From Morchella semilibera (Eukaryota; Ascomycota; Pezizomycetes; Pezizales; Morchellaceae): 64,000 nt of DNA. Numbering within the stretch: the first letter of the stretch is position 1; the number at the start of each line of letters is the position of its first letter. Both the position numbers and the translations under genes were made by a program. Below, piece by piece: positions 36,798 to 47,529 of this stretch. The stretch covers positions 1,271,973 to 1,335,972 of the forward strand of contig WBVU01000003.1 of assembly GCA_009192285.1 (NCBI GenBank), given 5' to 3'. Below the pieces are notes generated by a model. It did no database searches and was not told the DNA's origin. It was given only the letters and a program-made list of their open reading frames with translations.

Positions 36798-39374
36798 TCA
36801 TCGTAAAATTCCATTTCCGTCCGTTGTACTCCGTGTGATCCGGGACTCAAGTGACTTCACCAATGCCATGGTGCTCTTTACAAACTCTGAAAACGATGAG
36901 TCCGAAATCTCTGTAGGCATCCGCAAAACACCTGTCTCCACCTCCTCTACCTGGTCATCTAGTTCCTTCACCTCTGCTACTGGCTCAACATCATTACCTT
37001 TCGTTGCTACCTCCTCCTCGCTGGTACCAACCTCCTCCTCCTCCCATTTTACACTTTCAGCCACAAGCTCCTTGACCTCGGCCTCACGTTCCATTCTCTG
37101 CTCTACTGCATCCTGTGTTCGCAGCATCTCCTCGTCTGTCTTGACATCAAGGACTCCTTCTGTTTCTGAGGCGGGTTTGCAGATCAGCTTCACCTCTGTC
37201 CTCTTTCCACCGCTTGCTCCGCCATCAATGACGGTATGTCTGAGCTGGAGCCCCCGCCAGTCAAAGTTCAGCTCTCTCTTGAACTCAAGTCCCACGAACA
37301 GATACTCCACATCCACCGTTGGCAGGTCAGGCACATGCTGCATCATCCATTGCGGGACCGAGGCCTTGATCGTTGGTACCACCCCCAGCCTCGACTTCCC
37401 GCTCAGGTCGAGATTACTGTTCTTCTTGAAGCGCTCCAGCTCCTCGTTGGTGATACCTCCTACGGTCCGCTCATCCCCGGTTCCCAGTGCCAGCGGTACG
37501 TCCATGCGGCGAAGGAAGCGGAGATCGCATTGCCGGTTCGGCATGAGCATATCTGCTACTGATTCCGAGTTGCGGGCGATTAATGTCGCCTGCAGGATGT
37601 GGCCGGTGTATCTGTCGATTGGGGCTGTCAGCTCAAGGATGGGGTACTGTTCGAATGTCGTTGGGAGTGACCAGGGCGACGCTGCGAATCGGACCGAGAA
37701 TGAATAGGTAATATTATTATCTATGAGTTTTGCCGCGTCATCCTTGTAAGCAGGCTTCGTGTCTTTCCTACCCACGGGCGCTTGCGCGATGAAGGAGACA
37801 CCTGGGAACTCGTTGGAGAGTATGCGGGGGCGCTCATCTTTGATGAATTCCTCGAGGGTCTGTGGGGATTGTGGTGCAGCGTTTCCTTCCGAGTCGTGGA
37901 GGATACAGCCTAGAATTGCTTGGTATTCCGCAACCGGGCGCTCTCCAACTGCGACTTCTGCGATGGGACTTTGGTCGAGGATTTGCCGGATGTTTTCGAG
38001 CGCGCCCAGGCTCCGCTCTCCCTTCATCTTGATGGTGTCCTGCTGCTCTGTCTCGTCGGGTTTGGGCTCTTCCTGTATGGCTGGGTTTGGCTTGGCCCGG
38101 ACGTTTCTCCAACGGGCCCAGTCTCGGCCTCTGAATGCCCAAGGTAATGATGGGTCCTCTGAAAATGGATATAGAGCGCCTTTAAGGCTGTCATGATCCC
38201 TGGGGGCATTATATACCAGAGAGTAGATTGACCGGATCTGCATGTTTAGAGAAGTGTAGAGTAATCGGCGCGCATCATCAATTGCTTGCCTTTCAGGTCC
38301 AAGTGCCATAACCCGGATCTGGTTTACCATTAACGAACCAAGCCGCAAAAAGGGTACGGGGGATAGCATACGGTGGTTTCGTCGACTTTCTCGATAAAAG
38401 TATGAGTAAGTCTGGCAATGGGCGTAACGTAGTCCTCTGCAAAGCTGCCGTACTTTGACGTCCAGGAAAGGTCAATGTCCTCTGTGATGATCATCTTGAG
38501 CATCTCGTCCATGGCAAAGGACAGGCGCTCAATATTGGCCAGTGATCCACGGAATTGCATCGTCGACTTTGCAACATTGACCGTGATCCTTGTCATGAAA
38601 TTCTGGGCCCAGCTCCTCAAGACATGACCATCTATTTATCGCCCCGATAGCATCATTAGCCAACCTCAAAATGTCATACCCATCCCGTCTCACCCCCATC
38701 CGAACACAAAAAGTTATAAAAGAAGCAACGTGCGCCGTACCTTCACCGATCATAAAGAAAAGATCCCTCTTCCTGCTCGCAATCTCCCTCGTGATGAGCA
38801 CGTCCTCCCTCTGGGCAATCTCATCAGTCACCTCAATTCCCCAAAGACCCCTCAGGATCATATTGAGCACCTGCGCCTTCTTCGCCGTCTTGCGCAGCGG
38901 CACAATAGCCTTCTCCGGTGCCCTGCTCACAAATTCGCTGTAGTACTCCCATAACTGCGGGCGCAGGAAAGCGTTGTCGAGCTCCTCGACCATCTGATCA
39001 TACCGCTCGCGCGACACCCGCAGCATTTCGGGCTTGTACAGCGAGATCTCCATCTGCGTAGCATCGAGCATGCCGCCGGGGTGCTCGAAGGTCAGGAGGT
39101 TACGTGCGCCGCTCTCGAGATTGCTGTCGTCGAGGACTTCTGTCTTTCGCGGAGGGTTGAGCGGCTTCCAGGGGGCAGGCGGCATCAGCACGATGAGTTC
39201 TCGTTCGGCATGGGACGGGGAGGTTGTGGAGAAGTTACTGGCTGCCCGAGGGGTGTTAGTTAGGCGGAGGGTGGGGGAAGCCTGCCGGGGAAGGAGGAGC
39301 TTGGGACGGGGAAGAGAGTATCTGAATTGGCAGCGGAGGCATATTGCAAGTGATAGTGACGGTGGGCGTGGCAT
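36798..39374 (-). CDS. SLS1: Mitochondrial SLS1-like inner-membrane expression factor
   Basis: Sls1 is a mitochondrial inner-membrane protein that couples transcription and translation of mitochondrially encoded genes in yeast. Three exons (39374-38741, 38631-38372, 38318-36798) give 804 aa. The N-terminus (MPRPPSLSLAICLRCQFRYS, then PRPKLLLPRQASPTLR) is basic, hydroxylated and lacks acidic residues for about 45 positions, as a matrix presequence should. The middle carries the family core: LWEYYSEFVSRAPEKAIVPL, LWGIEVTDEIAQREDVLITR, RDLFFMIGEDGHVLRSWAQN and MQFRGSLANIERL, which fits the KH-like RNA-binding repeats of SLS1 proteins. The C-terminal part has FAASPWSLPTTFEQYPILEL and ends in Glu/Val/Thr-rich disordered sequence. 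Poly-G tracts (about 39379 and 39396) sit directly upstream of the ATG. Family assignment is from remembered fungal homologues and is moderately sure. Confidence 0.8.
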
Positions 39375-39784
39375 TTGAGGGGGGGGGAGGTTCGTGGGGG
39401 GGGGGGAGAGCGGATATTTACTGGGTGGGCAGCTGGTTGGTAAGTTTTTTTTGGATGTACGACGAGGGAAAATTTGAGCCGCCTGGCTTGGCTGCGCGGT
39501 AGTCCAGGTCACGTGAGATGATAGTGGGAGTGAAGTTGAGTATTGGGATCCGAGGGTCGAGTGACGGGATGTGAAGGGGTGATAGTTGGTGATAGTTTGT
39601 GTATTTGGTGCATATATGTACTTGAGAAGCTGTTGTACCTGGTAATGAATTTAATCCTTCTAGGGTTCATTGGCTTGCGATTTTCTCCTTCCGTCCCTCT
39701 CCCTCTGCTATTTGTCTGAAAAAATACAGCCCCTACTTGCATTGTACCTTCTTGGCCCCTACATATACCACCCGGTACATGTAG

Positions 39785-41380
39785 CTACATGTAGGAAGCG
39801 TCTATAAGTCTAACACCCTCTACCCCAAACACGCCCCATCTACCAACGCTCTCTCCGTACCTGTCGTTCAGTACCTCGGTCACCCAGTGGTCCCCCCTGT
39901 CACCTTCTTTCATCTCCTCAAGGTTTCCCCGCTGTTTAATGTCCCCCGATTCCGTGCTAGCAACTGCATTTGGTTGAGGCTGCTTTATCAGTAAAACCGA
40001 TAAATCCACATACTCCGCATAAACAGGTCCTAGTGCAGGCTTGACTCCGGTGTATGCATGGAATCTGCCTGGTTGCAGCTCATGACCACGAACATAAACG
40101 TCAGAATCATCATATTGGGCGGGGGTTACATCATTCAATAGCAAGAGACATATTTCCCTATCCCTCGCAAGGAGGTTGAACATGCGGTAGAAGTCTACAA
40201 ATAATGCCACAGTAGCTGAGTGATGTTAGTAGCAGAGAGACTGGCTGGTAGAAGCTGTATATGGTTTGACATACCCTCAGGGTTCTCCGACTGGTGCCAC
40301 TTATCCTCCCCTTCGTAGGGGTTCCTCTTAAAACCGCGAGGGTTGAAGCGGGGCGCAAACTTTAGGTCCGAAAGGAGGTGGGAGATAGTATCGACTACTA
40401 CTGCTACCCCACCTTCTCCTCCGCCTCCGCCTCCGCCTCCTCCCTGTCCCCCTCCTTCTGGTGTTTGCTCATGACTGGTATGTTTTTCAGCTTCCTCCTC
40501 CGTTGCTGCTTTTTGCAGTTTGACCTTCTCTTGTTTCTTGTCATCTTCCTCGTTGTCGTCCAAGTCGTCTTCTTCTCCTTGGCTATCCTGGATGATTTTT
40601 TCTTGCGTCTCCTGTTGGGGCGGTTTTTCGTCATCGATATCGTCCTGGCTAGCATTGACTATCCTCCCCACCTCACTCATCCGCATTGCCGCTTCTTCCA
40701 TATCTGTACCCGCCCCAGCTTCATCACCCAACCTACTCTTGATTTCTTCTAACACTTCGAGCAAACCCTGCATATCTACTATTCTATAGATCTGCACGCG
40801 ATCCAACACACTGCTCACCGCTTTTTCCAATCCAGTCTCTCCTGCATCTTCTAGCCTAGCCTTGATAACCTCCTCCAGCCTTGCAGGAGAAAACACACCC
40901 TCAGCATCAACCCACACAGCGTGCGCATGTGGCTTTGCCAGCAGATGCGAAGCTACCGTATGCATTGCTAGCAGCGATCGTTCTACGCTATGGGCGCTGG
41001 AGAGCGAAGTTATGCGTTGATATGGGAAGCCACCATGGAGGGCTATATCGATGGAGGCGCATGAAGTCGGGAGGAGAGGTTCTTGAGAGTGCTCTACCAG
41101 GCGAGGGGTATACTCCTCAACATCTATAGGCAAGAGGCTAGGCGAGCCGGGCGGGGTCTGGATCATGAGAAGGGACAGTGCAATGATTGGGGGTGCCGGT
41201 TTGGCAAGCCCCCTGCTCGTATTCTGACTTTACTCCGGTTACCGTGAGTTTTCTACACTGCGAAATATCTAGCAAGGTGATGTAATATGCGTACTTGCCA
41301 ACCCCCAGCCCATCAAGCGATTCATGAAGTTCGTTGGTCGGCATGCTTTGGAGTGTTATTATCACAGCATCAGTTTGCAT
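39785..41380 (-). CDS. RecA/Rad51-fold protein, divergent Rad51 paralogue
   Basis: The order of blocks is that of a Rad51 paralogue: LPTSCASIDIALHGGFPYQR, HAVWVDAEGVFSPARLEEVI, VLDRVQIYRIVDMQGLLEVL, then a Walker B-like strand GVAVVVDTISHLLSDL, and ATVALFVDFYRMFNLLARDR. Three exons (41380-41295, 41212-40275, 40215-39785) give 484 aa and keep frame. At the place of Walker A (GxxxxGKT/S) the sequence reads SLSSAHSVERSLLAM, with no glycine-rich loop and no lysine, so ATP binding by the usual loop is doubtful. A Glu/Asp/Gln/Lys-rich insertion and a run of nine glycines lie between the two halves of the fold (about 40390-40680). This suggests a structural subunit of a recombination complex, as in yeast Psy3/Csm2, but that is inference. 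The first exon (MQTDAVIITLQSMPTNELHE) is less certain. Confidence 0.72.
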
Positions 41381-41642
41381 GTTCTCGAGCGCCAACCCCC
41401 ACCCCCACCACCACCTCCTCCCCCACTCACCCCGTAGCAGATATTTGGAGAGAGAAAAACGCCTTGTATCCGGTAACCAGAGCTTGGTTGCATTCCTTGT
41501 GGACCAGGGTATCTAAGTGCACATGCAAGATTGGCGTGAGCCGAGATGCCAAGCGATGGTGGTTGTTTGTAAATACCATAAAAGCATGGGGGAGTAGGTG
41601 CATACCATACATACATAAGGCGAGTGATCCAACGGTGATTCT

Positions 41643-41703
41643 GACCGACCGACCGACCGACCGACCGACCGAACGAACGAACGAACGAACGAACGAACGA
41701 ACC
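41643..41703. repeat. Tetranucleotide microsatellite (GACC)n(GAAC)n
   Basis: Seven GACC units are followed directly by about eight GAAC units. The two blocks differ by one base per unit, so one probably arose from the other by a point change that then spread by slippage. Confidence 0.9.
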
Positions 41704-41942
41704 CTCGATCTCCCTCTCCTATTTATCCCTTCACGGCACCATACAAGCTGATATTATATGAACGCGTAATAAATATATTGCATACTCACAGCAATTTAAA
41801 GACTCTCTACCCCCACACTCTGCACAATGAAATTGGCTACCCTAAATATAGTGTATCGAGCGGGTACATCTAAGTGTGTCTAAACAAAACTATAGTACCA
41901 AAACAGAGTGCCAGCTTCATTGCTAGTAATCAGCTACAACTA

Positions 41943-42677
41943 CAGTACCAAAAAGGGGGTGTTTTCACTACCGCTAAAATACTGTAAAAATGCGGTTTTA
42001 TCAAAATGCGGTTTTACTACCTCATTTCAAGGAGTGCTATATTCTCAAATGCAGTAGCAGTACCATAGAAATACTTTAGAAATGCTAAGGTATAATCTAC
42101 ACACTGGTGGGTAATCTAGAGAGATTAGCCCAGTTACCCGTGACTGTAACTAAACGAGCGTGACTGTCCTAGACTCCACACAGAATAATCAGAACCATCA
42201 TCACGATCACCACCATCACCACCAGCACGATCACTACCATGACTCTTACTACCCTTGATTCAACTTATAACCGTTTACTCAAACTCCTATACTAGTAGCC
42301 TCATATAGAAAACCTCAATTAAGAAAGTATCCCCTAACTTCTAAAAGTCTTTCCTCGTAAAATGATAATTGATAATTCACATGATAATGATGGTTGTTTG
42401 GCTTCATTTAACTATTTAGTCTTGTACATAAAATATTGTGGTACGATGGAATAACAAATGTACTCACATGAAAAGGCGAGTACTGCTTAGAATATTAGAA
42501 TACTATAGTACTACTATAATACCCAAAATACTCAGTTCAGCAAATACCAGATAAAACAAATACCGCAGTACTACGGCATTCACCAATACATATGTATATT
42601 TGCCGCATTTGCATTAGTCACGGTATTTTGGTATTTTACTACATGTAGTAGTCAAAACATCCCGCTTTTTGGTACTG
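41943..42677. mobile_element. Non-autonomous Tc1/mariner-like DNA element, 735 bp
   Basis: The ends are inverted: CAGTACCAAAAAGGGGG at the left and, on the opposite strand, CAGTACCAAAAAGCGGG at the right. Similarity continues inward through GTTTT(C/G)ACTAC and a TGCGG word. Each end is flanked by TA (41941-41942 and 42678-42679), the target duplication expected for Tc1/mariner-type transposition. No transposase frame is present. A second, weaker end-like sequence (ctatagtaccaaaacag) lies at about 41890, possibly from a relative. Confidence 0.7.
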
Positions 42678-43306
42678 TAGTAAAAAGTAAATGCTTACAT
42701 GTACCTGTTGTTATCCACAACCTCCACTACTCCTGAAACACGTCCAATCACTCGGCTCAACTGTTGGAAGGGGGCTCAGAAACCAAGCAAACATCCCATC
42801 TTTGGCTGTAGTATGGCGGAAAGTCCCGTCTCGGTGGCAGGGTTACATACGTCAGAGCCTCACAGAACCCATCAGGCCCTCCCCTTTCATAACTACATGT
42901 ATATCTAGGTAAATAGGTCACTGGTTTGGGGGGGTATCAGCTCTCGGTCGGCGGTGGTGGGTTTTAAATAGATCACACGAGATGTAAGTAACTCAGTAAG
43001 TAGGTCACAAAGTCAGTGAGTGATTGATTTCGGTCAGTGGTGAGACACAGGAACGCCTTTCATGTGCTCGTGCGTGTGTCTTAGAATTGTTGCCATCTGC
43101 AAAGCAAAGGAGGGAAAGATTTACCCTAAAAACGCCTCTCCGCGCCAGGGAGAGAGGAGGGGACATACATAAAAAAAGACCCTTTTGCCCTTTGTCCAGC
43201 AACCCCCTCCCCCTTCTCCCCCCTCCGCCCTAAAGCTAGATCACACGTTGGATTTATTCTTGCCTTCCTCCGAAGGTTCCTCGAAAAAAAAAAAAAAAAA
43301 ACAGCC

Positions 43307-45175
43307 ATGACAACGTTTGCTACTGCGACGTCGTCTTCGTCTTCGTCTACAGCTTCATCCTCGGGAAAGCAGTTAAACGGCCAGGCCAGCGAGATCAGGC
43401 CGAGGCCGCCATTTAATCACCTCCCTACTCCCACGGAGGGGAATGGGCATCTGAAGGCTGCTCGAATCGAGAGCGATAACACATCCTCTATCTCTAGGTT
43501 AGCTTAGCTAATTCGGCCTCTGTCCCCTACAAAACCCCCCATACCCCCCCCTCTCTGTGAATCAAGTTGAAAAGAGGTCATTTTCTCACACGAATGATTG
43601 CGATGATCTAGTGGCCGTAGTACGCCTGTCCCCGAGGATGCGCCCCCATCTGCCCACTCAATTCAGCACGCCCGCCGCGAGAAGCGGCGACGAATGTTCC
43701 CGACGGTCGCCTACGAGTCGCGCGTGTCCCACTTCGACCCCCAGAGCCAGTACCACGACTTCCGAGGCTTTTTTGCCCTCTTCTGGATCGGCATCTTCAT
43801 TATGGTCCTGAACACGGCGCTGCGGAACTACAGGGACACGGGGAGGGTCCTGAGGACGAGCATTTTTAGCTTGTTCTATGCTGCGCCGGCAGAGCTAGCG
43901 ATAGCCGATTTGGCAATGGCATGCAGCACAGTTATCTGCTTGCCGCTGCAGAAGATGTTTGCGAGGAACTTTGTTAGTTGGGAGAAGGAGGGGTATTTGT
44001 TGCAGCATCTGATACAGAGTGTTTGGTTGGGTGTCTGGGTGTATTTGCCGTTTTACTTGAAGTGGCAGTGGTGGGTTCCATTCCCGGAGGTGCTGGAGAG
44101 GGGATGCTGGAAGGGGCAATGTAGCTAATGGCGGATGCGATAGGACTCATCAAGTGTTCTTTACACTACATGCCCTTACTTTACTCATGAAGGTACTTTT
44201 ATTTTCTCTCCCTCGGCTCAATGGCATCAGCTCATCTCTCTAGATCCACTCCTATTCGTTCTACTGCGGCCATCTCTCGGACTGCCACAAACAGCTCAAA
44301 TCGCTCGACTCCAACAACACAACAGCTGAGTCAGACTCCGATGCCGACCTCCGCGAAAAGCTTGCTTTCGAGCTTACTTGCCCCGCCGGGAAGGTTACAT
44401 ACCCGCAAAATTTGACTCTCATCAACTTCCTCGACTACCTCCTCTGCCCGACGCTCTGCTATGAGATGAGCTACCCGCGCGTTGACCACATCCGCTGGGC
44501 CAAGGTCGCCGAGAAAGCAGCAGCAGTCTTTGGTTGCGTGTTTGTCCTTACTGTAACATCGGAAGAATTCATTCTTCCGGTCATGACCGAAGCGGCCCTC
44601 CGCCTCGAGAGTGTTCGGTCATGGGCCGAGGTGGGGCTCGTACTCTTGGAGAGTATCAGTCTCCTCCTCTTCCCGTACATGATCACTTTCCTCCTCGTCT
44701 TCCTCGTCATCTTCGAGTACGTCCTTGGCGCCTTTGCCGAGATAACCTGCTTCGCTGACCGCCACTTCTACGCCGACTGGTGGAACTCTACGAACTGGCT
44801 CGAGTTCTCGAGGGAGTGGAATATTCCCGTGCACAGGTTCCTCCAGCGCCATGTGTATGGTGCGTCGCGGAAACATACGTCGAGAAGTGTGGCCACGCTG
44901 GTGACATTCCTAATTAGTGCGTTAGCGCACGAGTTGGTGCTGTTCTGTATCACGAAGAAGCTGAGGGGGTATGGATTTGTGTGCCAGATGCTGCAGCTGC
45001 CGATTATTGCGGTGCAGAGGACGAAGTTTATGCAGAGTTTCCACACCCTGAATAATATCATGTTTTGGTGTAGTATGATTTGGGGACTAGCAATGGTAAA
45101 CGATACTCTAGTTGAACCTTGACGAGCTCTTGCTAACTATAGATATAGATCAGTGCCCTGTATGTCCTTATCTAA
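43307..45175 (+). CDS. ARE2: Sterol O-acyltransferase (ACAT/ARE type, MBOAT family)
   Basis: This ER enzyme esterifies ergosterol and other sterols with fatty acyl-CoA for storage in lipid droplets. Five exons (43307-43497, 43621-44070, 44144-44192, 44244-45095, 45149-45175) give 522 aa. After a Ser/Thr-rich cytosolic N-terminus come eight or so membrane segments. Family blocks include FRGFFALFWIGIFIMVLNTA, KWQWTHQVFFTLHALTLLMK, IHSYSFYCGHLSD, YPQNLTLINFLDYLLCPTLC (about 345-365), the signature FYADWWNSTNWLEFSREWNI, and SALAHELV with the putative catalytic histidine. The last exon adds only ISALYVLI. Yeast has two such enzymes; the symbol marks the family, not a proven one-to-one orthologue. 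Diacylglycerol acyltransferase (DGAT1) is the main alternative, but the FYADWWN context and length favour the sterol branch. Confidence 0.9.
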
Positions 45176-45422
45176 ACCCCTCCGCTTCCCTGTTTGGGGA
45201 TCAGGTTAGTGTGGGTATAGATATTTATTTTCTTTTATTTTCTTCCTTTCTTAGTGCCTACATCTGAGTTATTTGATAGTTAGATGGCGGATGTATGATT
45301 ATTAGATGTGTAGATTTTTGTTTTTGTTTTACTGGCGTCTTTTCTTTTTTTGTGTTCTATCGTTGTGCGGTTTTTTACCACAAAGGCGTTTTGCGAATAT
45401 CATCATCGACAATTTGTAGGTA

Positions 45423-45828
45423 TTGTCGGGTTACAAAAATAATTGCGCACCCCGATTTGTATGGAAAAACAACTTCATTTGAGGGTATATTGTCTAGATA
45501 TACTACTATAAAGTTCGTAATATCAATACAATATCTTCAGATTACTACTTTAGGAACACAACCATATACATGTACTTATCACAACTACATCTCACTTTTT
45601 TGTATAGCAACCATACAAAGCTCAACAATTTTGGCAGTGCATAACATCACAAATACATAAGGTATTAGTAGTATACATGTAACCATATATCCATAATTCC
45701 TGAGTTTGAGAGTTGTAGTACTCCTAGCATGAAACCTAGAGTGGAATTCGTAGAGAAGATGCCCTCAAAAAAACGTTGTTTTTCCATATAAATTGAGGTG
45801 CGTAGTTATTTTTTTTGTAACCCGGCAA
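45423..45828. mobile_element. MITE with long terminal inverted repeats and TA duplication, 406 bp
   Basis: The left end starts TTGTCGGGTTACAAAAAT and the right end, on the other strand, TTGCCGGGTTACAAAAAA. Pairing continues for about 65 nt, through a GCGCACC word and TATGGAAAAACAAC to TTTGAGGG. Both ends abut TA (45421-45422 and 45829-45830), as for Tc1/mariner-type elements. The 270-bp interior encodes nothing. The arms differ at roughly one position in five, so the copy is not new. Confidence 0.82.
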
Positions 45829-46506
45829 TACATGTAGGTACATGGCGGTAGTAGGTAGGTAAGTATGTACCTGTCAACGAGTGCGATAAAGGGTAGGAAT
45901 ATTCTGTGTATGTATGTTGGAACCCTTCGACAGGATCTGTTTGACTGCTGGCGGTCGTTTATTCAAACTCAACAGCATTGGTTGCACCTTTACCAGGCCA
46001 GGGTCTGCGAACTCAGCCGCATCCGCACCCCAGTCTCGAAGCTCACGAGTTCAAATCGTGATATAAACAATCAGATAAGAGTGACTGCAAAGACATTTTA
46101 TAGTTACATATCCCTATAGTGCCGTCTATCACAACCCTTCTCAACCTTAACTTTTGAGGAAGGGACCGAAATATTTTGTTTGTTGTAATCGCGGATGTTT
46201 TTACAGGGTGCCAAAACTTTGCGGACGCGGCTGTAGGTACAGAGATGGGGAAAATTATTGTACAAGGCCCTGTAAGTGAACAGGTCCTCACCTGTCAACA
46301 CCACATTGAGTTCACTCCCTTTATCCCAGAGCCTTGTAGAAACAGGGGCCTAAAAACAGGGTTTAGGTGGCTGCCCCAGCTAATAGGACTCGACTGATCG
46401 ATGGATTCATGTTTTTCTGTTCTCTACATACTACATGTATCGGCCCGAGCGAGATTGGGCATACATACATGTAGGTACATATACTTAACCCGGGTACCAA
46501 ACAATT

Positions 46507-46609
46507 GAATCTCTCTATAAGGGTACCAATCTTTGGTCCCGGCGTGCCCTTATAGAGAGATTCGGCTATACCCTTACAGGGCGATCACCCTTATAGGGAG
46601 ATTTGACTG
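46507..46609. mobile_element. Pogo/Tc1-like terminal fragment with internal palindromes
   Basis: Read on the minus strand from 46609 the sequence begins CAGTCAAATCTCCCTATAAG directly after TA, the layout of pogo-type element ends. The motif TCTCTCTATAAGGG recurs: GAATCTCTCTATAAGGG at 46507-46523 is exactly inverted at 46547-46563, and two more diverged units (CCCTTACAGGG, CCCTTATAGGG) lie at 46571-46597. I see no matching far end, so this looks like one terminus or a solo fragment. Confidence 0.6.
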
Positions 46610-47529
46610 TAGAGTGGACACTTGAATGAGGTCTATGCGTGCGTTGGTGAACAAGTAACGGATGTATTCTACAGCGATCGATGGGGAAAATTATTGTATG
46701 GTACGACCAGTTGAACAGAAAGACCATGTTTGCCATAGCCCCATAGGTCGGATGTAGATTACATGTATGTAATAAATGAAATAGCACCGGGAATGATCGA
46801 GTGATATTGTATGATGTAATTACCCTGGTTTCATGAGGACTGGACATAAGATACAATGCCGTCAAAGTTGGTGAGGCTATATACCGCTTGACGACTTTCT
46901 ATGGTGTCTTAGCAGAGACCAATCGTGCCCATTACCCATAGTAAACACCCATGTTGCTATCAAAGGAGGTGAGGTCAGGGCCAAGATGCCGGGCCAAGTA
47001 GTAGCTCCCAACAGTCCTAGTCGTGAGCAAAGTTGGGAGGGCTCAGTCTAGAACCTAGACCGATTACTGCACCATTCAACTAGCATATGTGATCTGGCAC
47101 TGATAGGTGGTTAATCACCAAAACACTACAGGTCTAAGAAGGAGTGCGATAGTTCATCTGAGAGGCGCCATGTATCTCGAGGAGTTGACTGGAGTATAGG
47201 CATCATTTACTAGAAGAGTTACCCAGATAGTAGTATGGAATAATAGGCTACAAATACTGAAGCAGGAAACCCCGCATTATGACGTAAAATATGATGTCTG
47301 CCTGTCCTAGATCCAGCTAATAGATGACGCAGGGCAGGGAAAGTAAATCTTCTTCAAATTGACTTTTATTTAACTTTTCCCAATACCCTTAAAACTCACC
47401 CTAAAGAAAAAGAAAAAAAAAGAAACAGCCAAAGAATTGAATTTTCACAAAAAGAAAATTGATTCCATCTTGGTATGTTATCGATTCATACTAATATTTT
47501 GTAGCCCTTTCCAGGGCAATGGGGTAAGT

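Larger units (their letters stand above)
41381..43306. other. Gene-free spacer with microsatellite and DNA-transposon remnant
   Basis: No gene is visible. Besides the microsatellite and the 735-bp inverted-repeat element listed separately, it carries a CAC/ATC-rich patch at 42195-42240 and three TACATGTA copies (about 42640, 42695 and 42895). The sterol acyltransferase promoter and leader occupy the right end; an A18 run ends just before its ATG. Confidence 0.5.
45176..47529. other. Gene-free, repeat-rich spacer
   Basis: No gene is visible in 2.35 kb. It holds a 406-bp inverted-repeat element and a pogo-like terminal fragment (both listed), six TACATGTA copies, and a 20-bp direct repeat (gatggggaaaattattgta) at about 46244 and 46680. 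A tRNA T-arm-like hairpin at about 46043 lacks the rest of a tRNA. Confidence 0.5.

Noticed and set aside
37000-37707. Long plus-strand frame opposite SLS1
   Set aside because: It is the Ser/Thr/Val-rich shadow of the C-terminal SLS1 coding sequence.
46030-46065. T-arm-like hairpin CACGA-GTTCAAA-TCGTG
   Set aside because: It is a good small stem-loop but no A-box, D-arm or acceptor stem accompanies it; at most a decayed tRNA-derived repeat.
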